Shown here piece after piece: positions 36,622 through 44,214 of a DNA stretch of 64,000 nt (position 1 is its first letter; the number at the start of each line of letters is the position of its first letter). The notes below the pieces were generated by a model that worked only from the letters and a program-made list of their open reading frames with translations, was not told the origin of the DNA and made no database searches. The stretch comes from Microbacterium abyssi (GTDB taxonomy: Bacteria; Actinomycetota; Actinomycetes; Actinomycetales; Microbacteriaceae), in assembly GCF_015277895.1 (NCBI RefSeq), contig NZ_CP063815.1:2046001-2110000 (forward strand), in the 5' to 3' direction. The position numbers were made by a program, and so were the translations under genes.

Positions 36622-38562
36622 GTGACGACCAATCAGCAGGCCGACCCCCTCATCGGGCGGCTTGTCGACGGTCGGTACCGGGTTCGCGCCCGGATCGCGC
36701 GCGGTGGCATGGCCACCGTCTACGTCGCCACCGACCTCCGGCTGGAGCGGCGTATCGCCCTCAAGGTCATGCACGGCCACCTCAGCGACGACTCGGTCTT
36801 CCAGAGCAGGTTCATCCAGGAGGCGCGCGCTGCCGCACGCCTCGCCGATCCGCACGTCGTGAACGTCTTCGATCAGGGCCAGGACGGCGAGCTCGCCTAT
36901 CTCGTCATGGAGTATCTGCCCGGCATCACGCTGCGCGAACTGCTGCGCGAGCAGAAGCGACTGACGGTCCCGCAGACCATCTCGATCATGGACGCGATCC
37001 TCTCCGGCCTCGCCGCAGCTCACAAGGCCGGCATCGTGCACCGTGACGTCAAGCCCGAGAACGTGCTCCTCGCCGAGGACGGCCGCATCAAGATCGGCGA
37101 CTTCGGCCTCGCGCGCGCGACGACCGCGAACACGGCCACGGGGCAGCAGCTGCTCGGGACGATCGCCTATCTGGCACCGGAGCTCGTCACCCGCGGCACC
37201 GCGGATGCCCGCAGCGACATCTACGCCCTCGGCATCATGCTCTACGAGATGCTCGTCGGCGAGCAGCCTTACAAGGGCGAGCAGCCGATGCAGATCGCGT
37301 TCCAGCACGCGACGGAATCGGTGCCGCGCCCGAGCGTCCGCAACCCCGGCGTCCCCGAGCAGCTCGACGAGCTGGTGCTGTGGTCGACCGAGAAGGTGCC
37401 GGACGAACGACCGAACGACGCGCAGGAGATGCTCGACCGGCTGCGCGAGATCGAGCGCGATCTCGGCATCGCCCCCGCGCCCGCCACGACGGCGACCACA
37501 CCCATGCGATCGCAGAGCGACTCCGGCGATGTCACGACGGTCATGCCCGCCACCATGGTGCTCGCGCCGGCGACCGGCCCGATCTCCCAACCGGTCGATA
37601 ACGCGACCGTGCTGCGCCGCCGAGCCTCGAAACGCCGTGCACGGGGAGCGTTCCTGCTCGCGCTCGTGCTGTTGCTGGCGGTGCTGGCCGGCGGCGTCGG
37701 ATGGTGGTTCGGCTCCGGACCCGGCTCTCTGGTCGCGGTGCCCTCGGTGGCCGGGCTCACGTACGAGCAGGCCGCAGATGCGCTCGAAGATGAGGGCTTC
37801 GTCGCCGTGCAGGCGGATGAGAGCTCTGTCGATGTCGAGCCCGGAATCGCGATCCACAGCGACCCATCAGAGGGCGAGCGCCGCGACAAGGGCACGGAGG
37901 TCACGGTGTTCGTCTCCACCGGGCCTGCGCCGCGCACCGTGGAAGCGCTCAACGGCAAGACCGCAGACGAGGCGCGCAGTTATCTGGCCGAGCTCGGCAT
38001 CAAGGTCTCCGACGACGATCTCCTGCTCTATTCGGATGCCGCAGAGGGCGTAGTGATCAACGCCAGCGTCGCGCCGCGCGCCGGGGGCGACGCGGTCGCC
38101 TGCGGCGACGGCTGCGAGGTGTTCGAGGATGACACGGCCAACCTGATCGTGTCGTTGGGCGGCCTCCCCGACGTGGTGGGAATGACCGTCTCGGAGGCGT
38201 CGAGCGCGCTCGGCGGGAAGCAGATCAAGACCAGCACGGTCGAGGAGTACAACAACGACGTCGAAGAGGGGCGTGTCATCCGCACCGGCGATCGGCAGGA
38301 GCCCGGCAACTGGCGCCCCGGCGACACGATGACCCTCGTGGTCTCGCTCGGCCCGCAGCTGTTCGAGGTGCCCGACGTCGAGGGTCTCACGCGCGACGAG
38401 GCTGCGCAGAGCCTGCGTGACGCCGGGTTCGAGCCGACGAACGCCCCCCTCTGGAACGCCGCGCCGAATGACATCACAGAAGTGACCGGCACCGACCCTG
38501 GCGCGGGTTCGATGCGCCGCGCCGGCACCGAGATCTACATGCAAATCACCGCCGCCTTCTAA
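36622..38562 (+). CDS. pknL: PASTA-domain Ser/Thr protein kinase (PknL type)
   Basis: Membrane receptor kinase, 646 residues. The kinase domain (about 18-285) has the glycine loop ARIARGGMATVY, catalytic Lys48, HRDVKPENVLL near 145 and IGDFGLARA near 162. One membrane helix lies at about 345-367. Four extracellular PASTA repeats follow (about 375-435, 436-512, 513-575 and 576-646), which usually sense muropeptides or lipid II. The second repeat carries an insertion with two cysteines (ACGDGCEV). Mycobacterial PknL has no PASTA repeats, so the symbol rests on gene order with Rv2175c and aroG. Confidence 0.92.
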   Translation: MTTNQQADPLIGRLVDGRYRVRARIARGGMATVYVATDLRLERRIALKVMHGHLSDDSVFQSRFIQEARAAARLADPHVVNVFDQGQDGELAYLVMEYLPGITLRELLREQKRLTVPQTISIMDAILSGLAAAHKAGIVHRDVKPENVLLAEDGRIKIGDFGLARATTANTATGQQLLGTIAYLAPELVTRGTADARSDIYALGIMLYEMLVGEQPYKGEQPMQIAFQHATESVPRPSVRNPGVPEQLDELVLWSTEKVPDERPNDAQEMLDRLREIERDLGIAPAPATTATTPMRSQSDSGDVTTVMPATMVLAPATGPISQPVDNATVLRRRASKRRARGAFLLALVLLLAVLAGGVGWWFGSGPGSLVAVPSVAGLTYEQAADALEDEGFVAVQADESSVDVEPGIAIHSDPSEGERRDKGTEVTVFVSTGPAPRTVEALNGKTADEARSYLAELGIKVSDDDLLLYSDAAEGVVINASVAPRAGGDAVACGDGCEVFEDDTANLIVSLGGLPDVVGMTVSEASSALGGKQIKTSTVEEYNNDVEEGRVIRTGDRQEPGNWRPGDTMTLVVSLGPQLFEVPDVEGLTRDEAAQSLRDAGFEPTNAPLWNAAPNDITEVTGTDPGAGSMRRAGTEIYMQITAAF

Positions 38563-38570
38563 CCCCGACC

Positions 38571-38631
38571 CGCGAGACTTCGCGTGTGTCCTCGTGACCG
38601 CGGGTCAGCGAGACTTTCGCGAAGTTTCGCG
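38571..38631. repeat. 61-bp palindromic repeat, copy 1
   Basis: Starts 9 nt after the pknL stop. It begins CGCGAGACTTCGCG and ends CGCGAAGTTTCGCG, so the ends pair as a hairpin (16 of 20 bases per arm). It is 85% identical, without gaps, to the copy at 39440-39500 in the same orientation. The two flank the broken endonuclease gene. Confidence 0.8.
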
Positions 38632-39386
38632 TGCGCGAATGATGCGCGCGATCAGAGCGGGAAGAGTTCGATCCGTGACGTCGTCTGCGCCGATCAGCAT
38701 TGTGCGGTAGCCCGCGTCTTCGAAGAGCTGCACACGGGTGAGGTCCTCCAGCCACTGGTTTCGATCCGTCCGGTGCTGATCGCCCTGGTACTCGAACAGC
38801 AGCCGGAGCTCCGGATATCCGAGGTCCGCGTGTCTGAGCCCCTCAGCGGTGTGCACAGGCACCTGCACTTGGGGCTCGGGGAGTCCGAAGTCGACCATGG
38901 CCAACCGCAAGAAGGTCTCCTTCGGCGAGTGCACCGGAGCACGGGCCCGATCGACTGCTTCCCGGAGTGCCTTCACTCCGCGCTTGCCCGTGCGACGAGC
39001 GATCGCCGCCAGCAGATCCGCGCGAGTGCACAACGGTACTCGCCGGCCCTCTCGACGTGGTCCTGTCAACAGATAGTCGGCGACCGCGACCAGCCAACGG
39101 TGACCGAGGTTGCGCTTGCGCCCGTCGGCATCGACGCCGGTGGCACCGTGCACGGCGAGCTGACACCACACGTCAGCAGGAGCGAGGAGCGGCAGCCCTG
39201 CGTACGAACCGTGCGGAAGACCGGGCGTTCCGTCTCCCATCCGGCAACGCCCGGTCGTCGCATCGGCTGCGGATGATCGAGGTCCGGTCCCCTGAGCCGA
39301 CTGCACGGCACTCCTGCCTCGGCCGCATCCTCGTACGTGAAGGCACCGCCGGAGAGTGTTATCGGCAGGGGACGATGTCGCGGCAT
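38605..39386 (-). pseudogene. DUF559-type endonuclease-domain gene, internally deleted and frameshifted
   Basis: The N-terminus from ATG 39386 reads PRHRPLPITLSGGAFTYEDA and SRLRGPDLDHP, the usual start of the AbiEi-like/DUF559 proteins common in Microbacteriaceae. It then jumps to MRRPGVAGWE, a motif that normally comes about 50-60 residues later, so a central piece is missing (near 39265). Near 39195 the reading frame changes: the rest (LPLLAPADVWCQL, then LRLLFEYQGDQHRTDRNQW, the nuclease-like core) continues in another frame to the stop at 38605. A downstream ATG could yield only the C-terminal half. The gene lies between two 61-bp palindromic repeats. Confidence 0.75.
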
Positions 39387-39439
39387 CCCCTCACACTGCC
39401 GCCACGCGTCGATCCTCGTTCGCGTTATCCACAACCAAC

Positions 39440-39500
39440 CGCGAGACTTCGCGAATGTCCTCGCGAACGCAGTTCAGCGAGACATTCGTGAAGTCTCGCG
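39440..39500. repeat. 61-bp palindromic repeat, copy 2
   Basis: Ends 8 nt beyond the aroG stop on the minus strand. The terminal 20-bp arms (starting CGCGAGACTTCGCG, ending TGAAGTCTCGCG) pair at 19 of 20 positions around a 21-base centre. Differences from copy 1 include positions that keep G-T pairing in the stem. It may fold at the aroG 3' end, although no T-run follows. Confidence 0.8.
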
Positions 39501-39508
39501 GAAGAGGG

Positions 39509-40849
39509 TCAGCGCTTCTCGAGCTCTTCGGCGACGAGGAAGGCGAGCTCGAGGCTCTGCATGTGGTTCAGGCGCGGGTCGCACAGGCTCTCGTAACGCG
39601 TGGCGAGACCCTGCTCGTCGATCCGCTCCGAGCCGCCGAGGCACTCGGTGACGTCGTCTCCGGTGAGTTCGACATGGATGCCACCAGGGAACGTGCCCAC
39701 GGCACGATGCGCCTCGAAGAAGCCGCGCACCTCATCCACGACGTCGTCGAAGCGACGGGTCTTGTACCCCGTCGGCGTCGTGATGCCGTTGCCGTGCATG
39801 GGGTCGGTGACCCACAGCGGCTGCGCACCGGATTCGCGCACGGCCTCGAGCAGCGGGGGCAGCGCGTCGCGGATCTTCCCCGCTCCCATGCGGGTGATGA
39901 ACGTGAGACGGCCCGGCTCGCGGTTCGGGTCGAGCTTGTCGATGAGCGCCAGCGCCGTCTCGCGAGTCGTGGTCGGGCCGAGCTTGACGCCGATGGGGTT
40001 GCGGATCTTCGAGAAGTAATCGACATGCGCGCCGTCGAGGTCGCGCGTGCGCTCCCCGATCCAGAGGAAGTGCGCCGACGTGTTGTAGGGCGTATTCGTG
40101 CGAGAGTCGATCCGGGTCATCGGGCTCTCGTAGTCCATGAGAAGGCCCTCGTGGCCCGTGAAGAACTCCACGCGCTTGAGCTCGTCGAAGTCGGCACCGG
40201 CCGCCTCCATGAACTTGATCGCGCGGTCGATCTCGGCCGCCATGCGCTCGTAGCGCTGGTTGGCCGGGTTCTGGGCGAAGCCCTTGTTCCAGGAGTGCAC
40301 CTCGCGCAGGTCCGCGAAACCACCCTGCGTGAACGCGCGGATCAGATTCAGCGTGGATGCCGCGGTGTGGTAGCCCTGCAGCAGCCGTCCGGGATCGGCC
40401 TGCCTCGAGCCCTCGGTGAAGTCGTAGCCGTTGACGATGTCGCCCCGGTAGGCGGGAAGAGTCACCTCACCGCGCGTCTCTGAGTCGCTGGAGCGGGGCT
40501 TGGCGAACTGCCCGGCCATCCGGCCCATCTTGACGATCGGCATCGACGCACCGTACGTGAGCACGACGGCCATCTGCAGCACGGTCTTGATGCGGTTGCG
40601 GATCTGTTCAGCGGTCGCGCCGGCGAAGGTCTCCGCGCAGTCGCCGCCCTGCAGCAGGAACGCCCCGCCGGATGCCGCCCGCGCCAGGCGATCACGAAGG
40701 TTGTCGACCTCACCGGCGAACACCAGCGGCGGAAGAGCCGCGATCTGCCGCGAGATATCCGACACGCGATCGGCATCCGGCCACATGGGCTGCTGCTTGA
40801 TGGGGAGGTCGCGCCAGGTGTCGAGATCGGCATCGTGCTGCTGAGGCAT
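39509..40849 (-). CDS. aroG: Class II DAHP synthase
   Basis: First enzyme of the shikimate pathway: condenses phosphoenolpyruvate and erythrose 4-phosphate. The 446-residue length and sequence fit the plant-like class II family. Landmarks are LLQGGDCAETFAG near 66 (metal cysteine), KMGRMAGQFAKPRS near 107, and TDPMHGNGITTPTGYKTR near 352. It sits between the pknL region and plsC, the place of aroG (Rv2178c) in M. tuberculosis. No chorismate mutase gene is adjacent. Confidence 0.96.
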   Translation of the reverse strand: MPQQHDADLDTWRDLPIKQQPMWPDADRVSDISRQIAALPPLVFAGEVDNLRDRLARAASGGAFLLQGGDCAETFAGATAEQIRNRIKTVLQMAVVLTYGASMPIVKMGRMAGQFAKPRSSDSETRGEVTLPAYRGDIVNGYDFTEGSRQADPGRLLQGYHTAASTLNLIRAFTQGGFADLREVHSWNKGFAQNPANQRYERMAAEIDRAIKFMEAAGADFDELKRVEFFTGHEGLLMDYESPMTRIDSRTNTPYNTSAHFLWIGERTRDLDGAHVDYFSKIRNPIGVKLGPTTTRETALALIDKLDPNREPGRLTFITRMGAGKIRDALPPLLEAVRESGAQPLWVTDPMHGNGITTPTGYKTRRFDDVVDEVRGFFEAHRAVGTFPGGIHVELTGDDVTECLGGSERIDEQGLATRYESLCDPRLNHMQSLELAFLVAEELEKR

Positions 40850-40887
40850 CTCCCCAGCTTACTGGCGCGGCACGTGCTCTCGCGCCG

Positions 40888-41574
40888 TCAGGAGTGGCGC
40901 CGCGTCCGCTCTTTCACCGACGATGCGTAGACGTCGTCGTACTGCTGCTCCCCCAGCCGCTGCAGCGCGACCATGATCTCGTCGGTCACGGAGCGCAGGA
41001 TGTAGCGGTCATTCTCCATGCCCGCGTAGCGCGAGAAGTCGAGCGGCTCGCCGATCACGATGCCGACGCGCACGACGCGCGGGATGCTGCGTCCGATCGG
41101 CATCGCCGTGTCGGTGTCGACCATGATCACCGGGATGACGGGAACCTTGGCCTCCAGTGCCATCCGGGCGATGCCGGTGCGCCCGCGATACAGCTTGCCG
41201 TCGGGGCTCCGGGTCCCCTCCGGGTAGATGCCCAGTACATCGCCACGGCCGAGCACCTGCAGTCCGGTGTTCAGCGACGCCTCGGATGCTTTGCCTCCCG
41301 ACCTGTCGATCGGGATCTGCCCGGTGGCCTTCATGAAGTTCTTCGTCGCCCAGCCCTTGATGCCACGACCGGTGAAGTAATCGCTCTTGGCGAGGAAGCT
41401 CATCGAGCGGTCGATCAGCAGTGGAAGGAAGATCGAGTCGGAGACGGAGAGGTGGTTGCTGGCGAGGATCGCCGCGCCGTTGCGCGGCACGTTGGAGCGC
41501 CCCACGATCCACGGCCGGAAGACCGCCTTCACGATGGGACCGACCACCACGTACTTCATCAGCCAGTAGAACAT
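40888..41574 (-). CDS. 1-acyl-sn-glycerol-3-phosphate acyltransferase (PlsC type)
   Basis: Membrane-associated acyltransferase of phosphatidic acid synthesis, 228 residues. It has the catalytic NHLSVSDSIFLP (an HxxxxD variant, H-L-S-V-S-D) near residue 42 and the acyl-acceptor motif YPEGTRSPDG near 117. An N-terminal hydrophobic segment (MFYWLMKYVVVGPIV) anchors it. ATG at 41574 gives this start. It diverges from the acyl-CoA ligase across 181 bp; the same pair is found near Rv2182c and fadD15 in mycobacteria. Confidence 0.93.
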   Translation of the reverse strand: MFYWLMKYVVVGPIVKAVFRPWIVGRSNVPRNGAAILASNHLSVSDSIFLPLLIDRSMSFLAKSDYFTGRGIKGWATKNFMKATGQIPIDRSGGKASEASLNTGLQVLGRGDVLGIYPEGTRSPDGKLYRGRTGIARMALEAKVPVIPVIMVDTDTAMPIGRSIPRVVRVGIVIGEPLDFSRYAGMENDRYILRSVTDEIMVALQRLGEQQYDDVYASSVKERTRRHS

Positions 41575-41755
41575 CGTCACGCAGTCTATCGCCGGGTATC
41601 CGGGCCGGCCATCGCGTCCCGAGCCGAGCGCCCGAAGGCCCCTGCGACTCAGTCTCAGTTGATACGCCACTGAATGCCAATTTTGATCGAGTTCGCGCGA
41701 GGTTGTGCCCTAGACTCAGGGAAAGCCGTGCCCGACCGGTACCGAAGGAGTTGCC

Positions 41756-43582
41756 GTGGTTCAATTCGAAGTCCCTGCGATCGTTCCCGCCGATCCCGAG
41801 GCGAACATCACCGATCTTCTGGTGAAGCGCGTCGAGGCAACGCCGGATCGCCCCCTCTTCTCCGTGCCGGACGGCGCGGGATGGCGCGACATCTCCGCCG
41901 CTGATTTCCAGACCGCGGTCATCGCGCTCGCCAAGGGCTTCGTGGCGGCCGGCATCCAGCCCGGCGAGAAGGTGGGGTTCCTGGCCCGAACCACCTACGA
42001 ATGGTCGCTCGTCGACTTCGCGCTGTTCTACGCCGGCGCGGTCATGGTGCCGATCTACGAGACCAGCTCCCCCGCGCAGATCCAGTGGATCATGGAGGAC
42101 TCCGGCGCCATCGCGCTGATCGTCGAGTCCGCAGACCACTTCTCCAAGCTCGATGAGGTGCGCGGCGACCTGCCGCTCATCCGCGAGGTGTGGCAGCTGC
42201 ACCTGGGCGCGATCGACACGCTCACGGCGGCGGGAATCGACGTCGATGACGCCGAGATCGAGCGCCGGCGCAACATCGCAGTCGGCTCCGACATCGCGAC
42301 CCTCATCTACACCTCGGGGTCGACCGGACGCCCCAAGGGCTGCGTGCTCACGCACAGCAACTTCGTCGAGCTGACCCGCAACTCGGCCAAGTCGCTCGAC
42401 AAGGTCGTGCAGACGCCGGGCGCATCGACGGTGCTGTTCATCACCACGGCGCACGTCTTCGCGCGGTTCATCTCGATCCTCAACGTCCACGCCGGTGTGC
42501 GCACCGGGCACCAGCCCGACACCAAGCAGCTGCTGCCGGCGCTCGGATCATTCAAGCCGACCTTCCTCCTCGCCGTTCCGCGCGTGTTCGAGAAGGTCTA
42601 CAACTCCGCCGAGCAGAAGGCCGAGGCCGGCGGCAAGGGCAAGATCTTCCGTGCCGCGGCCGCCGCCGCCATCGAGCACTCGCGACTGCTGGAGGAGGGC
42701 AAGAAGATCCCCTTCGGACTGAAGATCAAATTCGCTCTCTTCGACAAGCTCGTCTACAACAAGCTGCGCGAGGCCATGGGCGGCAACATCCAGTACGCCG
42801 TCTCGGGTTCCGCGCCGCTCGGCGCACGCCTCGGCCACTTCTTCCACAGCCTCGGCGTCGTGATCCTCGAGGGTTACGGCCTCACCGAGACGACCGCCCC
42901 GGCGACGGTGAACCTGGCGGACAAGTCGAAGATCGGCACCGTCGGTCCCGCGCTCCCGGGTGTCGGCGTGCGTCTCGCCGACGACGGCGAGATCGAGGTC
43001 AAGGGAGTCAACGTCTTCAAGGAGTACTGGAACAACCCCGAGGCGACCGCAGAGTCGTTCCATGACGGCTGGTTCCGCACGGGCGACATCGGCAGCTTCG
43101 ACTCGGAGGGCTTCCTCACCGTCACCGGCCGCAAGAAGGAGATCATCGTCACGGCCGGCGGCAAGAACGTCGCGCCTGCCGCGCTCGAAGACCCGATCCG
43201 CGCGAACCCGATCGTCGGCCAGGTCGTCGTCGTCGGCGACCAGAAGCCGTTCATCTCCGCGCTGATCACGCTCGATCCCGAGATGCTGCCCACGTGGCTC
43301 GGCAACAACGGCCTGCCGGCGGACATGTCCCTCGCAGATGCGAGTTCGAACGCCGCCGTGCGCGACGAGGTGCAGCGCGCAGTCGACATCGCCAACAAGA
43401 GCGTCTCGCGCGCTGAGTCGATCCGCAAGTTCACGATCCTCGACAGCGAGTGGACCGAGGCGAGCGGTCACCTGACGCCGAAGATGTCCATCAAGCGCAA
43501 CGTGATCGTGTCGGACTTCGCGGGTGAGATCTCCGCGATCTACGACGAGCCGGTGCAGACCACGAACGTACCGATCGGCTGA
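41756..43582 (+). CDS. Long-chain fatty acid-CoA ligase (FadD15 type)
   Basis: AMP-forming acyl-CoA synthetase, 608 residues. The P-loop-like A3 motif is LIYTSGSTGRPKGCVLTH near 184. YGLTETTAPATVN near 377 and the hinge region WFRTGDIGSFDSEGFLTVTGRKKE near 440 complete the family pattern. GTG at 41756 has GAAGGAG 5 nt upstream. A -10-like TAGACT is at 41711-41716. It ends in a strong terminator and probably activates fatty acids for the neighbouring acyltransferase pathway (inference). Confidence 0.94.
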   Translation: MVQFEVPAIVPADPEANITDLLVKRVEATPDRPLFSVPDGAGWRDISAADFQTAVIALAKGFVAAGIQPGEKVGFLARTTYEWSLVDFALFYAGAVMVPIYETSSPAQIQWIMEDSGAIALIVESADHFSKLDEVRGDLPLIREVWQLHLGAIDTLTAAGIDVDDAEIERRRNIAVGSDIATLIYTSGSTGRPKGCVLTHSNFVELTRNSAKSLDKVVQTPGASTVLFITTAHVFARFISILNVHAGVRTGHQPDTKQLLPALGSFKPTFLLAVPRVFEKVYNSAEQKAEAGGKGKIFRAAAAAAIEHSRLLEEGKKIPFGLKIKFALFDKLVYNKLREAMGGNIQYAVSGSAPLGARLGHFFHSLGVVILEGYGLTETTAPATVNLADKSKIGTVGPALPGVGVRLADDGEIEVKGVNVFKEYWNNPEATAESFHDGWFRTGDIGSFDSEGFLTVTGRKKEIIVTAGGKNVAPAALEDPIRANPIVGQVVVVGDQKPFISALITLDPEMLPTWLGNNGLPADMSLADASSNAAVRDEVQRAVDIANKSVSRAESIRKFTILDSEWTEASGHLTPKMSIKRNVIVSDFAGEISAIYDEPVQTTNVPIG

Positions 43583-43596
43583 CACGACTCGTACAG

Positions 43597-43625
43597 AAAT
43601 GCCCCTGCGATCGCAGGGGCATTTC
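43597..43625 (+). terminator. Terminator of the acyl-CoA ligase gene
   Basis: Perfect 11-bp stem (TGCCCCTGCGA paired with TCGCAGGGGCA), with an upstream A-run and downstream TTTCT, 17 nt after the stop. It could work on both strands. Confidence 0.85.
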
Positions 43626-43639
43626 TCATGTGGGAGGAG

Positions 43640-43671
43640 GTTTCGACTCGTCGCTTCGCTCCTCGCTCAAC
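43640..43671 (-). repeat. Dispersed repeat, copy B
   Basis: On the minus strand it reads GGTTGAGCGAGGAGCGAAGC then GACGAGTCGAAA, a variant of the GTTGAGCGAGC family, between two converging genes. Confidence 0.65.
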
Positions 43672-43672
43672 C

Positions 43673-43726
43673 TTGACAGGCTGACGCATCAACGCCGCTT
43701 TGCGGCGTTGATGCGTCATCTGTCAA
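43673..43726. terminator. Long perfect hairpin between converging fadD and def
   Basis: Arms TGACGCATCAACGCCGC (43682-43698) and its exact complement (43702-43718) flank a TTT loop. Outer arms TTGACAG and CTGTCAA extend the stem to 24 pairs with small bulges. The def stop codon (43723-43725) lies in the outer arm. The likely role is a bidirectional terminator. Confidence 0.75.
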
Positions 43727-44214
43727 AACCAGTCGCTCTCGCGCACCTGGCGCATGGCGATCTTGCGGTCGGCGGGGGTGAGACGCGAGAGGTACAGCAT
43801 CCCGTCGAGGTGATCCGTCTCGTGCTGGAGGGCCTGTGCGAGCAGCCCCTCCCCTTCGAGCACGACCGGTTTCCCATCCAGGTCGACCCCCTCGACTCGC
43901 GCCCACGGGTGACGCAGCGCGTCGTGCCAGAGCCCGGGCACCGACAGACACCCCTCGCCGGTGGGAACGGGCTCGCCGCGCACCTCGACCAGCACGGGAT
44001 TGATGACGTACCCGATGTCGCCGTCGATGTTGTAGCTGAACGCCCGCACGGCGACGCCGATCTGCGGAGCGGCGACGCCGGCGCGCCCCGGCAGCTTCAC
44101 GCTGTCGACGAGGTCGGCGACGAGTGCGCGCACCCCGTCGTCGATCTGCTCGACGGGAGCGCATACGGTACGCAGCACCGGGTCGCCGAAGACCCTGATC
44201 TCGCGAGCAGTCAT
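43723..44214 (-). CDS. def: Peptide deformylase
   Basis: Metallohydrolase that removes the N-formyl group from nascent proteins. The 163-residue protein shows the three motifs: GRAGVAAPQIGV near 43, EGCLSVPGL near 91 (metal cysteine) and QHETDHLDG near 133 (metal histidines). Its ATG shares a base with the stop of the MinD-like gene (TGATG), so the two are cotranslated. The gene ends in the long hairpin at 43673-43726. Confidence 0.97.
   Translation of the reverse strand: MTAREIRVFGDPVLRTVCAPVEQIDDGVRALVADLVDSVKLPGRAGVAAPQIGVAVRAFSYNIDGDIGYVINPVLVEVRGEPVPTGEGCLSVPGLWHDALRHPWARVEGVDLDGKPVVLEGEGLLAQALQHETDHLDGMLYLSRLTPADRKIAMRQVRESDWF

Noticed and set aside
39425..39433. Perfect DnaA box TTATCCACA (and another at 63752-63760) as a sign of a replication origin
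   Set aside because: Only two isolated boxes 24 kb apart, no cluster, no AT-rich region, no dnaA/dnaN nearby.
38571..39500. Composite insertion sequence around the nuclease remnant
   Set aside because: No transposase, and no target duplication could be identified at the outer edges; repeats are direct, hairpin-like and next to stops, so a REP-like origin is preferred.
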